Shown here piece after piece: positions 8,376 through 17,224 of a stretch of 64,000 bases of DNA (positions are counted from its first letter, which is position 1; the number at the start of each line of letters is the position of its first letter). This DNA comes from Poriferisodalis sp965116245. GTDB lineage: Bacteria > Actinomycetota > Acidimicrobiia > Acidimicrobiales > Poriferisodalaceae. The notes below the pieces were generated by a model. It was not told the origin of the DNA and did not search any database. It saw nothing but the letters and a program-made list of their open reading frames with translations. The stretch is from contig OZ220497.1 in the NCBI GenBank assembly GCA_965116245.1, forward strand, positions 620,001 through 684,000, in the 5' to 3' direction. Made by a program: the position numbers and the translations under genes.

Positions 8376-11300
8376 CTAGGAAGATGTCATACAGCGGTAT
8401 TCCAGGCACTCCTCGAGGTACTCGCCTGCTCGTTGAGTCAACTTCCGCACATCGAGAGCTTCCAGCGCCGTCCGCTTCAATTCCTCCATTGACGTTGCCG
8501 GACCAATCGTATTGAGGAGTAGCTTGACCTCTGAACGCGGAATCTCGTATAGCTGACGCGAGCCACGCTGTCGGGAAACGACCGGTGGACTGCCCGGCAA
8601 GTAGATAGTCTTCTCGATCTGGCCATCCAGCGAATCGGAGACCTGCTCGAGCTGACCCGACTGTACGGCCCGGTGAACAGCCCGGTTAAAGACGCGCTTC
8701 ATCTCCTTCCCAACACGGTTGCCACCGGCCGCTTTGGTGTAGAGCTGATAGGCACGAAGGGCATGCATTGGCCCTTCTGCTGAGACGATATCGACGAGCC
8801 CGGAGATGACTTCCTCCTGGGTGGCGGAAGCCAAATCCGGAAGCGGGCGGGGATGCCACTCCCGAAACGGACTCAAGTCCAGAGGCTGTCGGTTGTGGTT
8901 CAATGAGGGCGTATGGGTACGGGTTTCGGTTTGGTCTGAGGCGGTTCTCGGCCGGGGCGGTTTCATCTCAGTCGCCGCGGGGCCAGCCATTGGGGGAGCT
9001 TCTCCATCGCGGTGGTCGGACTCTGGGCGATCCCGTTGCCAGCGCGGAGCGTCGCGAGTCGGCAGGACAGGAGCCGTGCTCGGGAAGCGCATCTCCGTAG
9101 TTCGGACCTCGTGAGAAAGATCCTCAGCCGCGTCTTCGTGTTCTACTGCGGAGGCTCCAGCGCCTCGAACAGTGCGGACAGTCGAACCTGTTGGCTGCGA
9201 GATCCATCCGTCACCGGTGGGTATGCCCAGTTCATCGAGCCGTCTCCAGAGCGGTTCAAGCGCCTTGTCTCGGTCGAGATAGAACGACGAGCCCCGAATG
9301 CGCTCGAAGGTCCATCCAGCGCGTTCGAGCAGCGCCTGTCTGGCGCGGTCACTTTCCCACTTTTCTTCGCCATGCCATCGGTCGCCGTCGGCCTCTATCG
9401 CCAGCCTGGCGTCGGGACCTTCAACTACGATGTCGATTCGAAACCGGCCGACGGGGTACTGGACCTTGACCATCTGATAACCGCGCTTGAGGATCGCCCG
9501 AACGACCGCCCGCTCGAATTCCGACTCGCACCTCTCTTCAAGGCGATCTAGGTCGACGGTGCGCGTTTCGGGGTTTCGGCAGTGTCGGACCAGTTCACCA
9601 CGCAGGTCACCATTGGGAAAGCGATCCGGCTCCACAGAATGTACGACCCACATTTGGTTACGGGCTCGCGATGCGGCCACATTGATGCGGCGTTCTGCAG
9701 GTCTTCCAGTCATGGCTCCTATGCGAGCCTGTGGCTTCATCGGATCGGTGGCCACGACCGTTGAGATGATCATCACGTCGCGTTCATCGCCCTGGAAGTT
9801 CGCTGGTTCACCGCATCTGATCTCACGTTCCTGCATCACGTCAGGGCCGAGCCGGTCATAGATAAGTTCCCATATCCACTTGGACTGTGTCGTACCCAAT
9901 AGTGAAATGACGCCGAACGTCATACCTTCGTAGTCGGGGTTGTCGCAGAACTCAGCGAGCAGGTCAACGACCGCGTGCGCTTCTGGCTCGTTCACGTCAC
10001 CTCTGCGATATCCGTCCTCTACCTCGATGGCACCGACGGAAGACCAGCCCGGTCTCGGTAGCTGATCTCGGAGTGGGAAGATTCTGTTGTCGTAGGCATG
10101 GAAGTTTGAGAACTGGATGATCTGCGGAAGCGAGCGAAAGTGCTCGGTCAGCATCACGATGTCTGGGAACTTTTGCGCGGCGAGATCGTAGAGGCTGTTG
10201 TCGGGATCGAAGAGGGTCTGGTACTTGGGAATACCGGACAGATGCTGCTCTAGGAGATCGAAGACCAATTGACGGTCACGACCGACGTTCTCTGGACTTG
10301 TCTGCTTGTCGTCTCCTACCACAATGGTTGACTTGGCCAAGCTGAGAAGCGGGAGCGCTTCCAACCCCAATTGCGAGGACTCGTCGATGATGAGAACGTC
10401 GAATCGCGGGGTTACGTCTGGACGAAAGCTAGTGAGCGCACGATTGGTTGGCATAATCCAGACAGGCACGGCATCCTTGGACTCGTTGAGCGCCGTGCGA
10501 ATCTGAGTGAGCCATCGGGCCGCGAACTTCCCGCCGGTCTTGCCGAAGCGCTTCACTGCCTGGAGATAGCTATTCAGAGCTAGTAGCTCGGCATCGCCGA
10601 TGTTGTTCGCGAGCCGAAGCCAAGCCATCTCTGACACGAGGGACGTGACTGTCCGACGGCGTTCGTTCGTCAGTTCATCTAGCTCTCGCTGCAATACGGC
10701 AGGGTCGCCAGTGCCCTTGACTTCATCAAGCCAAGTACGGAGTTGGCGCCATTGCCAAGCCAAATCGAACTTGTCGTGAGAACCTGCCGCATCAGGATTG
10801 GTCGCAATCTGCTCAGCCCAGATCGGAGCTACACCGCGAAGCGCGTGGTGGAGCTTGCGCAAGCGCATAGCCAGCGGCGCAATCGACGTAAGCTCTTCAA
10901 CCTCCGAGCAAGTTTGATTCCAGGCAATTGTGTCTTCCCGGTCCACGGCATCCGCCAATAGCAACCAGAACGGGGAGGCACCTCCTTGCGCTGCTCCTTG
11001 AGCCAAGCGGTCACGGAGTTCCTGCAAACAACGCTGTTCAGCAAGCTGTTGGTTCCTGTGTGGCAGCAGCTCAAGGACGTGTCGAAGGAGCTCCAGAACT
11101 GAGATCGCGGGTCTGGGAGGACAGTCGATCCCTAGATCGGCCAGAGCGAGGGCAATCTGGGTTTGCCGACGTTCTTCCTTGAGCGTTTTGTCCAACCTTT
11201 CAAGATGAGGCCCGATCAGGTCCTCAATAACGACACCCTCAAGCGCAGGCCCGTCTATACGGGCAACACGATTAGCCCATAAAGTCTGAAGCTGCCGCCT

Positions 11301-13262
11301 TGCCTGATCCAGCAATATCTTGCGGCGGCAAAGCCCGACCTCCTCAGCGGTCGCTGGTACCCGCCCGTCGACCAAGCACTGCTCCAGCGTATTTTTGAGT
11401 TCGCGGGCGAATGTGCCGAGCCTTCCCTTCTCTCGTAAACGAGTTTCCGCTCTATCGAGAGCACTCACGAACTCGCGGCTGGCTTCCCCGGCGACCTCAA
11501 TCTCGTGCGCTTCAAGCGACCGTCCTTTTTGGAGCAGCCCCTCTCTTTTGCGCTGGCACTCGGCAGAGAAGTTCCCCCACCCTGAGACAAGCGCAGCATC
11601 TTCTAGCTGCTCACGGAGGCGCTGCTCCCACCCGTCGGTGGTTGCAGTCAACCAGTGAAGTTCGTCTTCGATGTTGATGCGCAGCTTGCGAAGCATCGAC
11701 GGGTCTGCGGCGTCGACTCGTTCCCAGCTCGCGATGTGCGGATGAGCTTGTTGGATCCCTTCGGTTGCGCTTCGCAACGACTCAAATCGCTCAGAAAGCT
11801 CAGCAGCGGAGGGCAGCTCGCTCAGATTCGGAAGTGTGAAGGCACAGGTTTTGGCGCGCTCAACACCGATTCGTGTCACGAGATCGACGTATTCAGCTAG
11901 TTCAACTGCTCCAAACGGTGCCGAGGTCGAAACCTGTAATGCGTCGGGGACATAGTCCAATTGAGCGCAGTGCGCAGCGACCCACTCGGCGGCTTTCGCT
12001 GGCGTGAGTTTGGTGCCAGCAGCCCAAGTGCCCGGTAGCTGCTCTACTTCGGAGAAGCGGACAGTCATGAGACGGTCGGTGGCGATGGCGACTCGTCGGT
12101 CTATCGAGTCCAGTTCTTGCTGTAGTCGATGAATCTCGTCACCCACATAGTCGCTGTCAATCGCAGTGACCCTCGATTGAATCTCTCTAATCGACGACTC
12201 CAGACGTCGGCGCCCCTCTTCGTCCGTCCCAAGGACCGACACTGTCAAGTCGCGAATCTCCGAAGGGATCTTGTCAGCGAGAACTTTGAGGGCCTGTTCC
12301 TTCTCGGCGACCACGAGTACTCGACGCCCGTAGGCGACGTAGTGGCTGATGAGGTTGGCGATGGTGTGAGACTTGCCAGTTCCTGGTGGCCCCTGGACCG
12401 TTACTCCTGGCCGGTGCTGAGCCAACTTCAGGATTCGTTGCTGTTCCTCATTCGATTCCAGCGGCAGGAGCAGTGGTTCGCTGCTTGGGCTCATCGGCAC
12501 AGACTCTCGGGCGCTGGTACTCCGGGGCGTCGGGTCTTCAACCAACGTCGAAGGAGAGTCGATCACGACCGCCTGTAGAGGGTCGGGCGGAATGGCTCCC
12601 GAGCCGTAGAGCTCACGAAGATCGTCCAGAAAGCCCTGATAGTCCGGGCGACGGCGCCGGAGGAATAGCGTCCAGGACTCGTCGGCCAAGGCCACACCAG
12701 GTCGGCGGTCTACTTCGCCAGCAAGGCCTCCTTCGTGGTCAATACTCTGAGTCAGCCTCCGTAGTAGCTCCCGCGTCGCATCCTCGTCCCAGGGGTCGAT
12801 TGCGGACTCGTCGTCGGCAACTGCACGTCGAATCGCGTTGAAGCCTCCGGGTTCATCTTTCTCAATATCGGTGAGGAAGAGAGACTCCACCTCAACCGCT
12901 CCAGCAGGACACACCGAGAGATGACGTGTGCTCTCGTCAATCTCAATCTCGGCCGGAATGGTAAGAAGTGGATGATCGATGAGTTCACCAGGCTGAGCCT
13001 CGTATCGAAGTCGCCCGAAGCCCCATACGAGTTCGAGTGACTCTCGGTCAGCGAGGAGTCGTTCCCGCTGCTCGAATAGCTCACGGTAGAGGTTCTTGAC
13101 TTTCCGAGCATCCCTGTAGGCACCGGCCCACGGTTTCCAAGTTGTAGTGATCCAAGACTCGGCTGCTTCGGCGACCGCGAGATCGTCCTCAGTTAGGTCG
13201 TCGGGAAGCTCAAGCATGGTGGCGAGTGCGCGTTTAGCTCGTCCGCTGGCCCGAGGAGCCAT
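8376..13262 (-). CDS. Giant SF1 helicase with Vsr/DUF559-like nuclease and DUF3320-like tail
   Basis: The main frame encodes 1628 residues. Order: an N-terminal DUF4011-like region; Walker A GPPGTGKSH (291-299); a long coiled, alpha-helical insertion; Walker B with helicase motif II as LIIDESSQLGLEALPLL; motif III-like VVGDDKQTSPENVG; C-terminal helicase motifs FQGDERDVMIIST and RRINVAASRARNQMWVV; then a Vsr/DUF559-type nuclease fold (FRIDIVVEGPDARLAIEADG…WHG, with DRARQALLERAGW); a Pro/Arg-rich linker; and a C-terminal DUF3320-like wing. Such helicase-nuclease fusions are common in mobile and defence islands. The N-terminal part lies in another frame (see 13193-13492), so this copy is probably frameshifted. 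Confidence 0.85.
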   Translation of the reverse strand: MAPRASGRAKRALATMLELPDDLTEDDLAVAEAAESWITTTWKPWAGAYRDARKVKNLYRELFEQRERLLADRESLELVWGFGRLRYEAQPGELIDHPLLTIPAEIEIDESTRHLSVCPAGAVEVESLFLTDIEKDEPGGFNAIRRAVADDESAIDPWDEDATRELLRRLTQSIDHEGGLAGEVDRRPGVALADESWTLFLRRRRPDYQGFLDDLRELYGSGAIPPDPLQAVVIDSPSTLVEDPTPRSTSARESVPMSPSSEPLLLPLESNEEQQRILKLAQHRPGVTVQGPPGTGKSHTIANLISHYVAYGRRVLVVAEKEQALKVLADKIPSEIRDLTVSVLGTDEEGRRRLESSIREIQSRVTAIDSDYVGDEIHRLQQELDSIDRRVAIATDRLMTVRFSEVEQLPGTWAAGTKLTPAKAAEWVAAHCAQLDYVPDALQVSTSAPFGAVELAEYVDLVTRIGVERAKTCAFTLPNLSELPSAAELSERFESLRSATEGIQQAHPHIASWERVDAADPSMLRKLRINIEDELHWLTATTDGWEQRLREQLEDAALVSGWGNFSAECQRKREGLLQKGRSLEAHEIEVAGEASREFVSALDRAETRLREKGRLGTFARELKNTLEQCLVDGRVPATAEEVGLCRRKILLDQARRQLQTLWANRVARIDGPALEGVVIEDLIGPHLERLDKTLKEERRQTQIALALADLGIDCPPRPAISVLELLRHVLELLPHRNQQLAEQRCLQELRDRLAQGAAQGGASPFWLLLADAVDREDTIAWNQTCSEVEELTSIAPLAMRLRKLHHALRGVAPIWAEQIATNPDAAGSHDKFDLAWQWRQLRTWLDEVKGTGDPAVLQRELDELTNERRRTVTSLVSEMAWLRLANNIGDAELLALNSYLQAVKRFGKTGGKFAARWLTQIRTALNESKDAVPVWIMPTNRALTSFRPDVTPRFDVLIIDESSQLGLEALPLLSLAKSTIVVGDDKQTSPENVGRDRQLVFDLLEQHLSGIPKYQTLFDPDNSLYDLAAQKFPDIVMLTEHFRSLPQIIQFSNFHAYDNRIFPLRDQLPRPGWSSVGAIEVEDGYRRGDVNEPEAHAVVDLLAEFCDNPDYEGMTFGVISLLGTTQSKWIWELIYDRLGPDVMQEREIRCGEPANFQGDERDVMIISTVVATDPMKPQARIGAMTGRPAERRINVAASRARNQMWVVHSVEPDRFPNGDLRGELVRHCRNPETRTVDLDRLEERCESEFERAVVRAILKRGYQMVKVQYPVGRFRIDIVVEGPDARLAIEADGDRWHGEEKWESDRARQALLERAGWTFERIRGSSFYLDRDKALEPLWRRLDELGIPTGDGWISQPTGSTVRTVRGAGASAVEHEDAAEDLSHEVRTTEMRFPSTAPVLPTRDAPRWQRDRPESDHRDGEAPPMAGPAATEMKPPRPRTASDQTETRTHTPSLNHNRQPLDLSPFREWHPRPLPDLASATQEEVISGLVDIVSAEGPMHALRAYQLYTKAAGGNRVGKEMKRVFNRAVHRAVQSGQLEQVSDSLDGQIEKTIYLPGSPPVVSRQRGSRQLYEIPRSEVKLLLNTIGPATSMEELKRTALEALDVRKLTQRAGEYLEECLEYRCMTSS

Positions 13263-13492
13263 GCGAGATGTTCGGGAAAAGCTGGGCGGGTCGGAAGCTC
13301 AACGAAGTCCACCGTCAACCAGACCGAGTCGGCTGGTGTGAGTCTCACGCCCGAGACATCGGGCAGAGCCGAACGCTCGAGCTCGTAGAGCCCGTAGCTA
13401 GAGATGTCACGGACCGGCGGATACTTCTGTGCGTGGAGCGCTTGCAGGAAATCGACGAGGCTTAGGACCCTCTGAGTCGATTCATCACTCAT
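13193..13492 (-). pseudogene. Displaced N-terminus of the giant helicase (frameshift)
   Basis: From ATG 13492 (or GTG 13501) the frame reads SDESTQRVLSLVDFLQALHA, then YPPVRDISSYGLYELE and SVWLTVDFVELPTRP. That matches how homologous DUF4011-type helicases begin. The frame ends at 13193, where the main ORF continues in the neighbouring frame. Sense is restored if the reading changes frame within 13203-13262, for example just before MLELPDDLTEDD. Whether this is a real mutation or a base-calling error cannot be told from one sequence. Confidence 0.6.
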
Positions 13493-13545
13493 CGCTCGCA
13501 CCCTCGCCCTTCGGCAATCGGGGGGTTACCCCAGCATTGCCTCGT

Positions 13546-13590
13546 TGGTGGCGGGGGTAGGAATTCAACTTACGACCTTAGTGTTGTGAG
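13546..13590 (-). repeat. Decayed attachment-site copy of the tRNA-fMet 3' end
   Basis: It matches the 3' end of the fMet gene at 36775, starting outside the gene with the shared flank CCTCGTTGGTGGCGGGGG and continuing with spaced matches (AGGA-TT-AAC-TACGACCTT-G-GTT-TGAG). About 75-80% of positions agree through the T-arm and anticodon arm. Nothing else of a tRNA remains. I interpret it as an old att site separating the helicase module from the TcmP module. The flanking 13502-13755 holds no supported gene. Confidence 0.65.
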
Positions 13591-13755
13591 GGGATCCGAC
13601 GCAGAAGTGATCTTGATGGGCGCGCCGCCATGATCCGATGGCACCACCGATTCCTGCTCAAGAAACGCAGGGCCTAAGGCAGGCGAGACGACAGCTCCGT
13701 GCTCGCCAAGCCAGACGATTAACCCGTTCCCCCTGACCTAATCGGCCAGGACGAT

Positions 13756-14112
13756 CTATACGGTGGTGAGTTCGCCGTGCCTGAGCGATCGGACCACTGG
13801 TTGCGGTCTGCGCTTGCGAACGACTGTCGGGTCGATGGCAGCGGTTCCAATCCCGGCTGCATGAAACGCTGTCTTGACCATCACCAAGACGTGCTCCATG
13901 GCCTCAAATGGGCCGTCACCAAATGCGAACTCTGCAACGATTCGGACATGAAGGTCAGATTCGGCTACCTCGGAGGAAACCTCAGGCTCAATGCCGAGCG
14001 TGTCAAGCTCGTCAACCAGCACGACTAAGAGATCCGAGATCTCTTCAGGACCAGGGATCTCTCCGTTGTCCCAGCCGATTGTCGTGTTCAATTCAACTCG
14101 CAGGCCAGACAT
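13756..14112 (-). CDS. Hypothetical protein, about 118 residues
   Basis: Starting at the ATG at 14112 (SGLRVELNTTIGWDN), the product is a small acidic protein with alternating strands and helices (ISDLLVVLVDELDTLGIEPE, then VAESDLHVRIVAEFAFGDG). This suggests a ferredoxin-like alpha/beta fold. A longer start at 14163 is possible but adds non-conserved-looking residues. I do not recognise the family. It is transcribed in the same direction as the three-Cys-motif pair to its right. Confidence 0.6.
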   Translation of the reverse strand: MSGLRVELNTTIGWDNGEIPGPEEISDLLVVLVDELDTLGIEPEVSSEVAESDLHVRIVAEFAFGDGPFEAMEHVLVMVKTAFHAAGIGTAAIDPTVVRKRRPQPVVRSLRHGELTTV

Positions 14113-14424
14113 GATTGGAACCTTACTCCTCGCCGGGCCTTGCTCGTCCATCCGCCAGGGCACAGCCGTAGCTGATAGCCGGTGAGTTCATACAACGCCA
14201 GAGTCGCCCCTGCCACGGCGGGCGACGCTCAAGCACAGTGATGGCCTGGTTGCTGGTGTTGATCTCGTATCGGAGCAGGTCACGAGCATGGGCCGGGATC
14301 GCGGCATTGCGGCCATCGATCCAGCGTTGAACTCGGGCGAGATCAAGCTCGGGAATTGTGCTTCATCATCTGTCAGCTGCATCGTAATGGGCCACGATTG
14401 TGCAACCCGATCACCCAATAGGCC

Positions 14425-15474
14425 CTATGCCCAATCAATCTCATCCGGATCAAGGTCGGGCGATCCCGCAAGGTCCAGTGTTTCGTCCGTGACCCGGGAC
14501 GGCTCCCATGGCGGAATGTGCTCGTACTCTCCAGGCGTTGGCGCTGCTGTCTCGATCGCAAACTCGTCTAGGCCAGGTAGCCGTTGCAGACCGGCTTCGT
14601 TTTCCCTGCGGTTCTGGCGCGCCACCAGGGCTCTGGCCTGCATTGCGGGGATCGTGGTGGTGGCAGCCGAGTCGTAGAGGTGGCCCATGATGGCATTGCC
14701 GGGTGAGGAGTCCGTGGCGAACACCAGCGTGTACAAGGGGTGGCTGGCGGTGTTGACGATCTGGAGCGCGTGTGTCGTCTTGTAGCCGAGTACTTCCTCC
14801 AATCGCCAGCGGTAGAGATTGACGAACTCTGCTCGCATGTCTTCTGCCGAGAGTGAGCCGTTCCGGCGGCCCTGATGGATCGGTAGCCAATCACGTGAAC
14901 CGAACAGCCCGTCCAGGCGATCCGCGCTGCATCGGCCGTTGACTCCTCGCTGGCCGAGTACCCGCGCAAGCGCTGGCTCCGGCATCAAGATCCACTGCTC
15001 CACTTTTGTCTTCTGGTCTTGACGCCACTCGGCCAGTTTCTGGACGGTGCTCCAGGCGACCTGGAGACCGCGCGGGTCAAGGAACGCGAACGTGGGCGCC
15101 CAACGAACCTGCTCAAGCCACCCGAGCGCCTCGGGGAGGGTCTCGTTGCAGTCGCCTTCGAAGACGCGCCAACGGCGATCATCAGGACGAGCCTCTCCGA
15201 TGTCGTTCCGGAGGCGGTCAGCCGGGACAGCCAGTTCGAAGAGCGCCAAGCGAGTGAACGCCGGTTCGGTCCCGAGCGCGATCTGGGTGGAGCCTGCGAA
15301 GGTCCCGCTCTCGTGTCGCCGCTGGTTGACATAGCTGCCAGCGAACAAGTCGAGGTAGATCGCCTCGGCCGACCGCCCTCGTACTGCGCGCGTGAACCCC
15401 TGCAAGTAGTCTGCGAGTACCTGCAGCTTCATCTCGGACCACCAGTCCCAGCCTTCACGCCTCGTTGCGTTCAA
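14425..15474 (-). CDS. tcmP: Three-Cys-motif partner protein TcmP
   Basis: This 349-residue protein has the TcmP hallmarks: an early YLDLFAGSYVNQ motif, ALFELAVPADRL, the acidic FEGDCNETLPE, and FAFLDPRGLQVAW, which together look like a degenerate Rossmann methyltransferase core. Its ATG overlaps the stop of the upstream three-Cys-motif gene (ATGA, 15471-15474), so the two are translationally coupled. The family is defined by this partnership, but its biochemical activity is not established. The C-terminal 50 residues are acidic. Confidence 0.85.
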   Translation of the reverse strand: MNATRREGWDWWSEMKLQVLADYLQGFTRAVRGRSAEAIYLDLFAGSYVNQRRHESGTFAGSTQIALGTEPAFTRLALFELAVPADRLRNDIGEARPDDRRWRVFEGDCNETLPEALGWLEQVRWAPTFAFLDPRGLQVAWSTVQKLAEWRQDQKTKVEQWILMPEPALARVLGQRGVNGRCSADRLDGLFGSRDWLPIHQGRRNGSLSAEDMRAEFVNLYRWRLEEVLGYKTTHALQIVNTASHPLYTLVFATDSSPGNAIMGHLYDSAATTTIPAMQARALVARQNRRENEAGLQRLPGLDEFAIETAAPTPGEYEHIPPWEPSRVTDETLDLAGSPDLDPDEIDWA

Positions 15475-16223
15475 ACCAGCTCAACTCGGACTTCGGGCAT
15501 ATCGTCATGAAGCGCGCCATCTAACTTCCGACCGCCTGCCTTGGGCGTTCGTCCGCCCCACTGCTTGAAGAAGAAGGCAACTCCCGCCGCTCCGCACTGA
15601 TCTCGGAGATCGCGGACCCACGACTCATCCATCGGACGTGCCTGAGGCCCACTCTCGCCGCCAGCGATCAGCCAGTCGATCGAGGTGAGGTCAAGGTTCG
15701 GCAGCGGTCCGAGAAGCGGCTCCGCGCTCACGAAACGCACCGCCGCACCGACAGATCGCAGATGATCAAGCCGGAAGTCGTAGCGGCCGGTCTCAACGCT
15801 AACGCCCATCCATACGTTGGATGGCCAGTCCAGCTCTTCGGTCACGGCGGCCAGCCGTTTAGAGCGTTTCGTGAGCACCTGGTAGGTGTGCCGCGGAGTC
15901 TCGGCCATGACGGCAAAAACGCGCCGGATGAACTCCAGCGGCACCTCAGGGTGGAATAGGTCGCTCATTGAGTTGACGAAGATGAGGCGTGGCGACTTCC
16001 ACCTGAAAGGCGCGGCAAGAGTGTCCTCGTGGACGGTCAGAGCGAAGCCGGGGCCGCTCGTTCTTGGGTCGCCATCGTTCTGGTATTTCGCCTGACCCAT
16101 CGCGCGGAGACGCTTCGCAAGTGTGAGGGCGTAGCAGTTGTCGCAACCCGGCGAAGTCTTGTCGCAACCCGTGGTTGGATTCCATGTGACCTCAGTCCAC
16201 TCAATGCCTGAGCGATCAGCCAT
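15471..16223 (-). CDS. Three-Cys-motif protein, phage Gp37/Gp68 (DUF5131) family
   Basis: The start at 16223 (ADRSGIEWTEVTWNPTTGC) fits the family's conserved beginning, while an ORF extension to 16289 does not. The cysteines are in WNPTTGCDKTSPGCDNCYAL (C-x7-C-x2-C), a radical-SAM-like iron-sulfur cluster arrangement. Later motifs include FVNSMSDLFHPEVP, YQVLTKRSKRL, WMGVSVE, SAEPLLGPLP and IAGGESGPQARPM, ending with FFFKQWGG. The protein is about 250 residues, full length for the family. It is coupled to tcmP. The pair recurs in phages and mobile islands and is suspected to modify nucleic acid, with function unproven. Confidence 0.9.
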   Translation of the reverse strand: MADRSGIEWTEVTWNPTTGCDKTSPGCDNCYALTLAKRLRAMGQAKYQNDGDPRTSGPGFALTVHEDTLAAPFRWKSPRLIFVNSMSDLFHPEVPLEFIRRVFAVMAETPRHTYQVLTKRSKRLAAVTEELDWPSNVWMGVSVETGRYDFRLDHLRSVGAAVRFVSAEPLLGPLPNLDLTSIDWLIAGGESGPQARPMDESWVRDLRDQCGAAGVAFFFKQWGGRTPKAGGRKLDGALHDDMPEVRVELV

Positions 16224-16399
16224 GACCGGATCCCCCCGCGCGATAGTACTACGTAGATCAATCGTACGGGCTGGGTGTGACGGCCTCATTCGGCATTACA
16301 CATGTCAGCCACCTCGTCGGGGTCCACACCGACATTATTTTGGCCCTCAGCAAGCGTCCGAATTTCCTCAAGATAAGTTATAGGGGCCCTTGACCTGGG

Positions 16400-16446
16400 C
16401 CTCTTGAGTGGGGGCGGGGGCAGGGCTTCAACCCGCGACCCATGAG
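16400..16446 (-). repeat. Decayed attachment-site copy of the tRNA-fMet 3' end
   Basis: The 11-base block GCGGGGGCAGG and the spaced remainder (CTTCAACCCGCGACC, then CATGAG) follow the order of the tRNA's acceptor, T-arm and anticodon segments, with about 8 bases missing before the anticodon. It lies upstream of the TcmP pair and separates it from the Fic module. The surrounding 16224-16605 has no supported gene. Confidence 0.5.
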
Positions 16447-16605
16447 TGCGCGAAAACAACGGTGCCGTGAATGCACGTGTAGTTGATGCGGTCTACCGCA
16501 ACGCTATAGATGCGCTCGGCATCAACCGGGGTAATGGTCATGGTGGTCTCCTAACTGTCGCTAGCAGGAGTCCGAGCACAAGTTAGGACTTTGTGCAACA
16601 GTTAG

Positions 16606-16896
16606 TTACGAGTCGCCCCACAAGCATTCCTCGGGGCGCGAACCTGCGGGCAAATGGCGACCGTAACCGCAGTCCACCGGGGGTTCGCCGAATAGGCCAT
16701 ACCAGACCTCTCGCACGGCATCGGGTACCCAGCCGAACACCAGCGCACCGAGGCGAGCGATTGCGAGCAACGCGAGTAGCACGACAATGATGACCACCAG
16801 CCACCACAACACCGCCACCGCTAGTGCTGTAGCTGTAGCAGGCCTGCCAGGCCGTCCGCCGTTGACACTGCGCCAGATGCCTTGCCGGTCGGCCAC
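16606..16896 (-). CDS. Small single-pass or double-pass membrane protein, hypothetical
   Basis: This is a 96-residue frame with a strong hydrophobic stretch at about residues 23-56 (ALAVAVLWWLVVIIVVLLAL), long enough for one or two membrane segments. A short extracytoplasmic tail contains two Cys residues (VDCGYGRH and EECLWGD). No family is recognised. The amino-acid composition supports a real gene, but two overlapping minus-strand frames compete, so confidence is moderate. Confidence 0.5.
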   Translation of the reverse strand: MADRQGIWRSVNGGRPGRPATATALAVAVLWWLVVIIVVLLALLAIARLGALVFGWVPDAVREVWYGLFGEPPVDCGYGRHLPAGSRPEECLWGDS

Positions 16897-17075
16897 GCCG
16901 TGAGACTAGGTGCTAAGGGGGCGAAGTCGTTGGGTGGAGACGGTAAAGCTCTCCGACCTCGCAAGCGCAGTGTCCAACTCCGAGCGCTATCCCCTGGTTT
17001 CGTGGCTTCGGTGTGTCAACGAGTACCCGCGAATAAGAGGACGCTACGGACCGTCCGACAAGAACCATTAACAGA

Positions 17076-17144
17076 CTGCTGGTATCGGCGTTGTTTCACC
17101 GCTCCTGAACGGGGCCGATTCTGAAACGCCGAGACTTCCAGCAG
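17076..17144. repeat. Large imperfect hairpin upstream of the Fic gene
   Basis: CTGCTGG (17076-17082) pairs with CCAGCAG (17138-17144), and the inner CGGCGT…GTTTCA pairs with TGAAACGCCG, giving about 20 paired bases around a 22-base GC-rich loop. It has no T-run, so a simple terminator is unlikely. It could be a structured RNA, a recombination relic or a MITE-like end. Confidence 0.5.
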
Positions 17145-17188
17145 CAACACCGCCGACTTCTGAGACTGTTGATCCCGAGTGAGTCTAA

Positions 17189-17207
17189 GTTACAGTTATC
17201 CTGTAAC
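17189..17207. promoter_or_regulatory. Operator-like palindrome before fic
   Basis: GTTACAG-N5-CTGTAAC is a perfect 7-bp inverted repeat ending 17 bp before the fic start codon, with an AGAGGAG ribosome-binding site between them. Its position suits autoregulation by the Fic protein's own winged-helix C-terminus. Confidence 0.6.
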
Positions 17208-17224
17208 CGCTACTTAGAGGAGTC

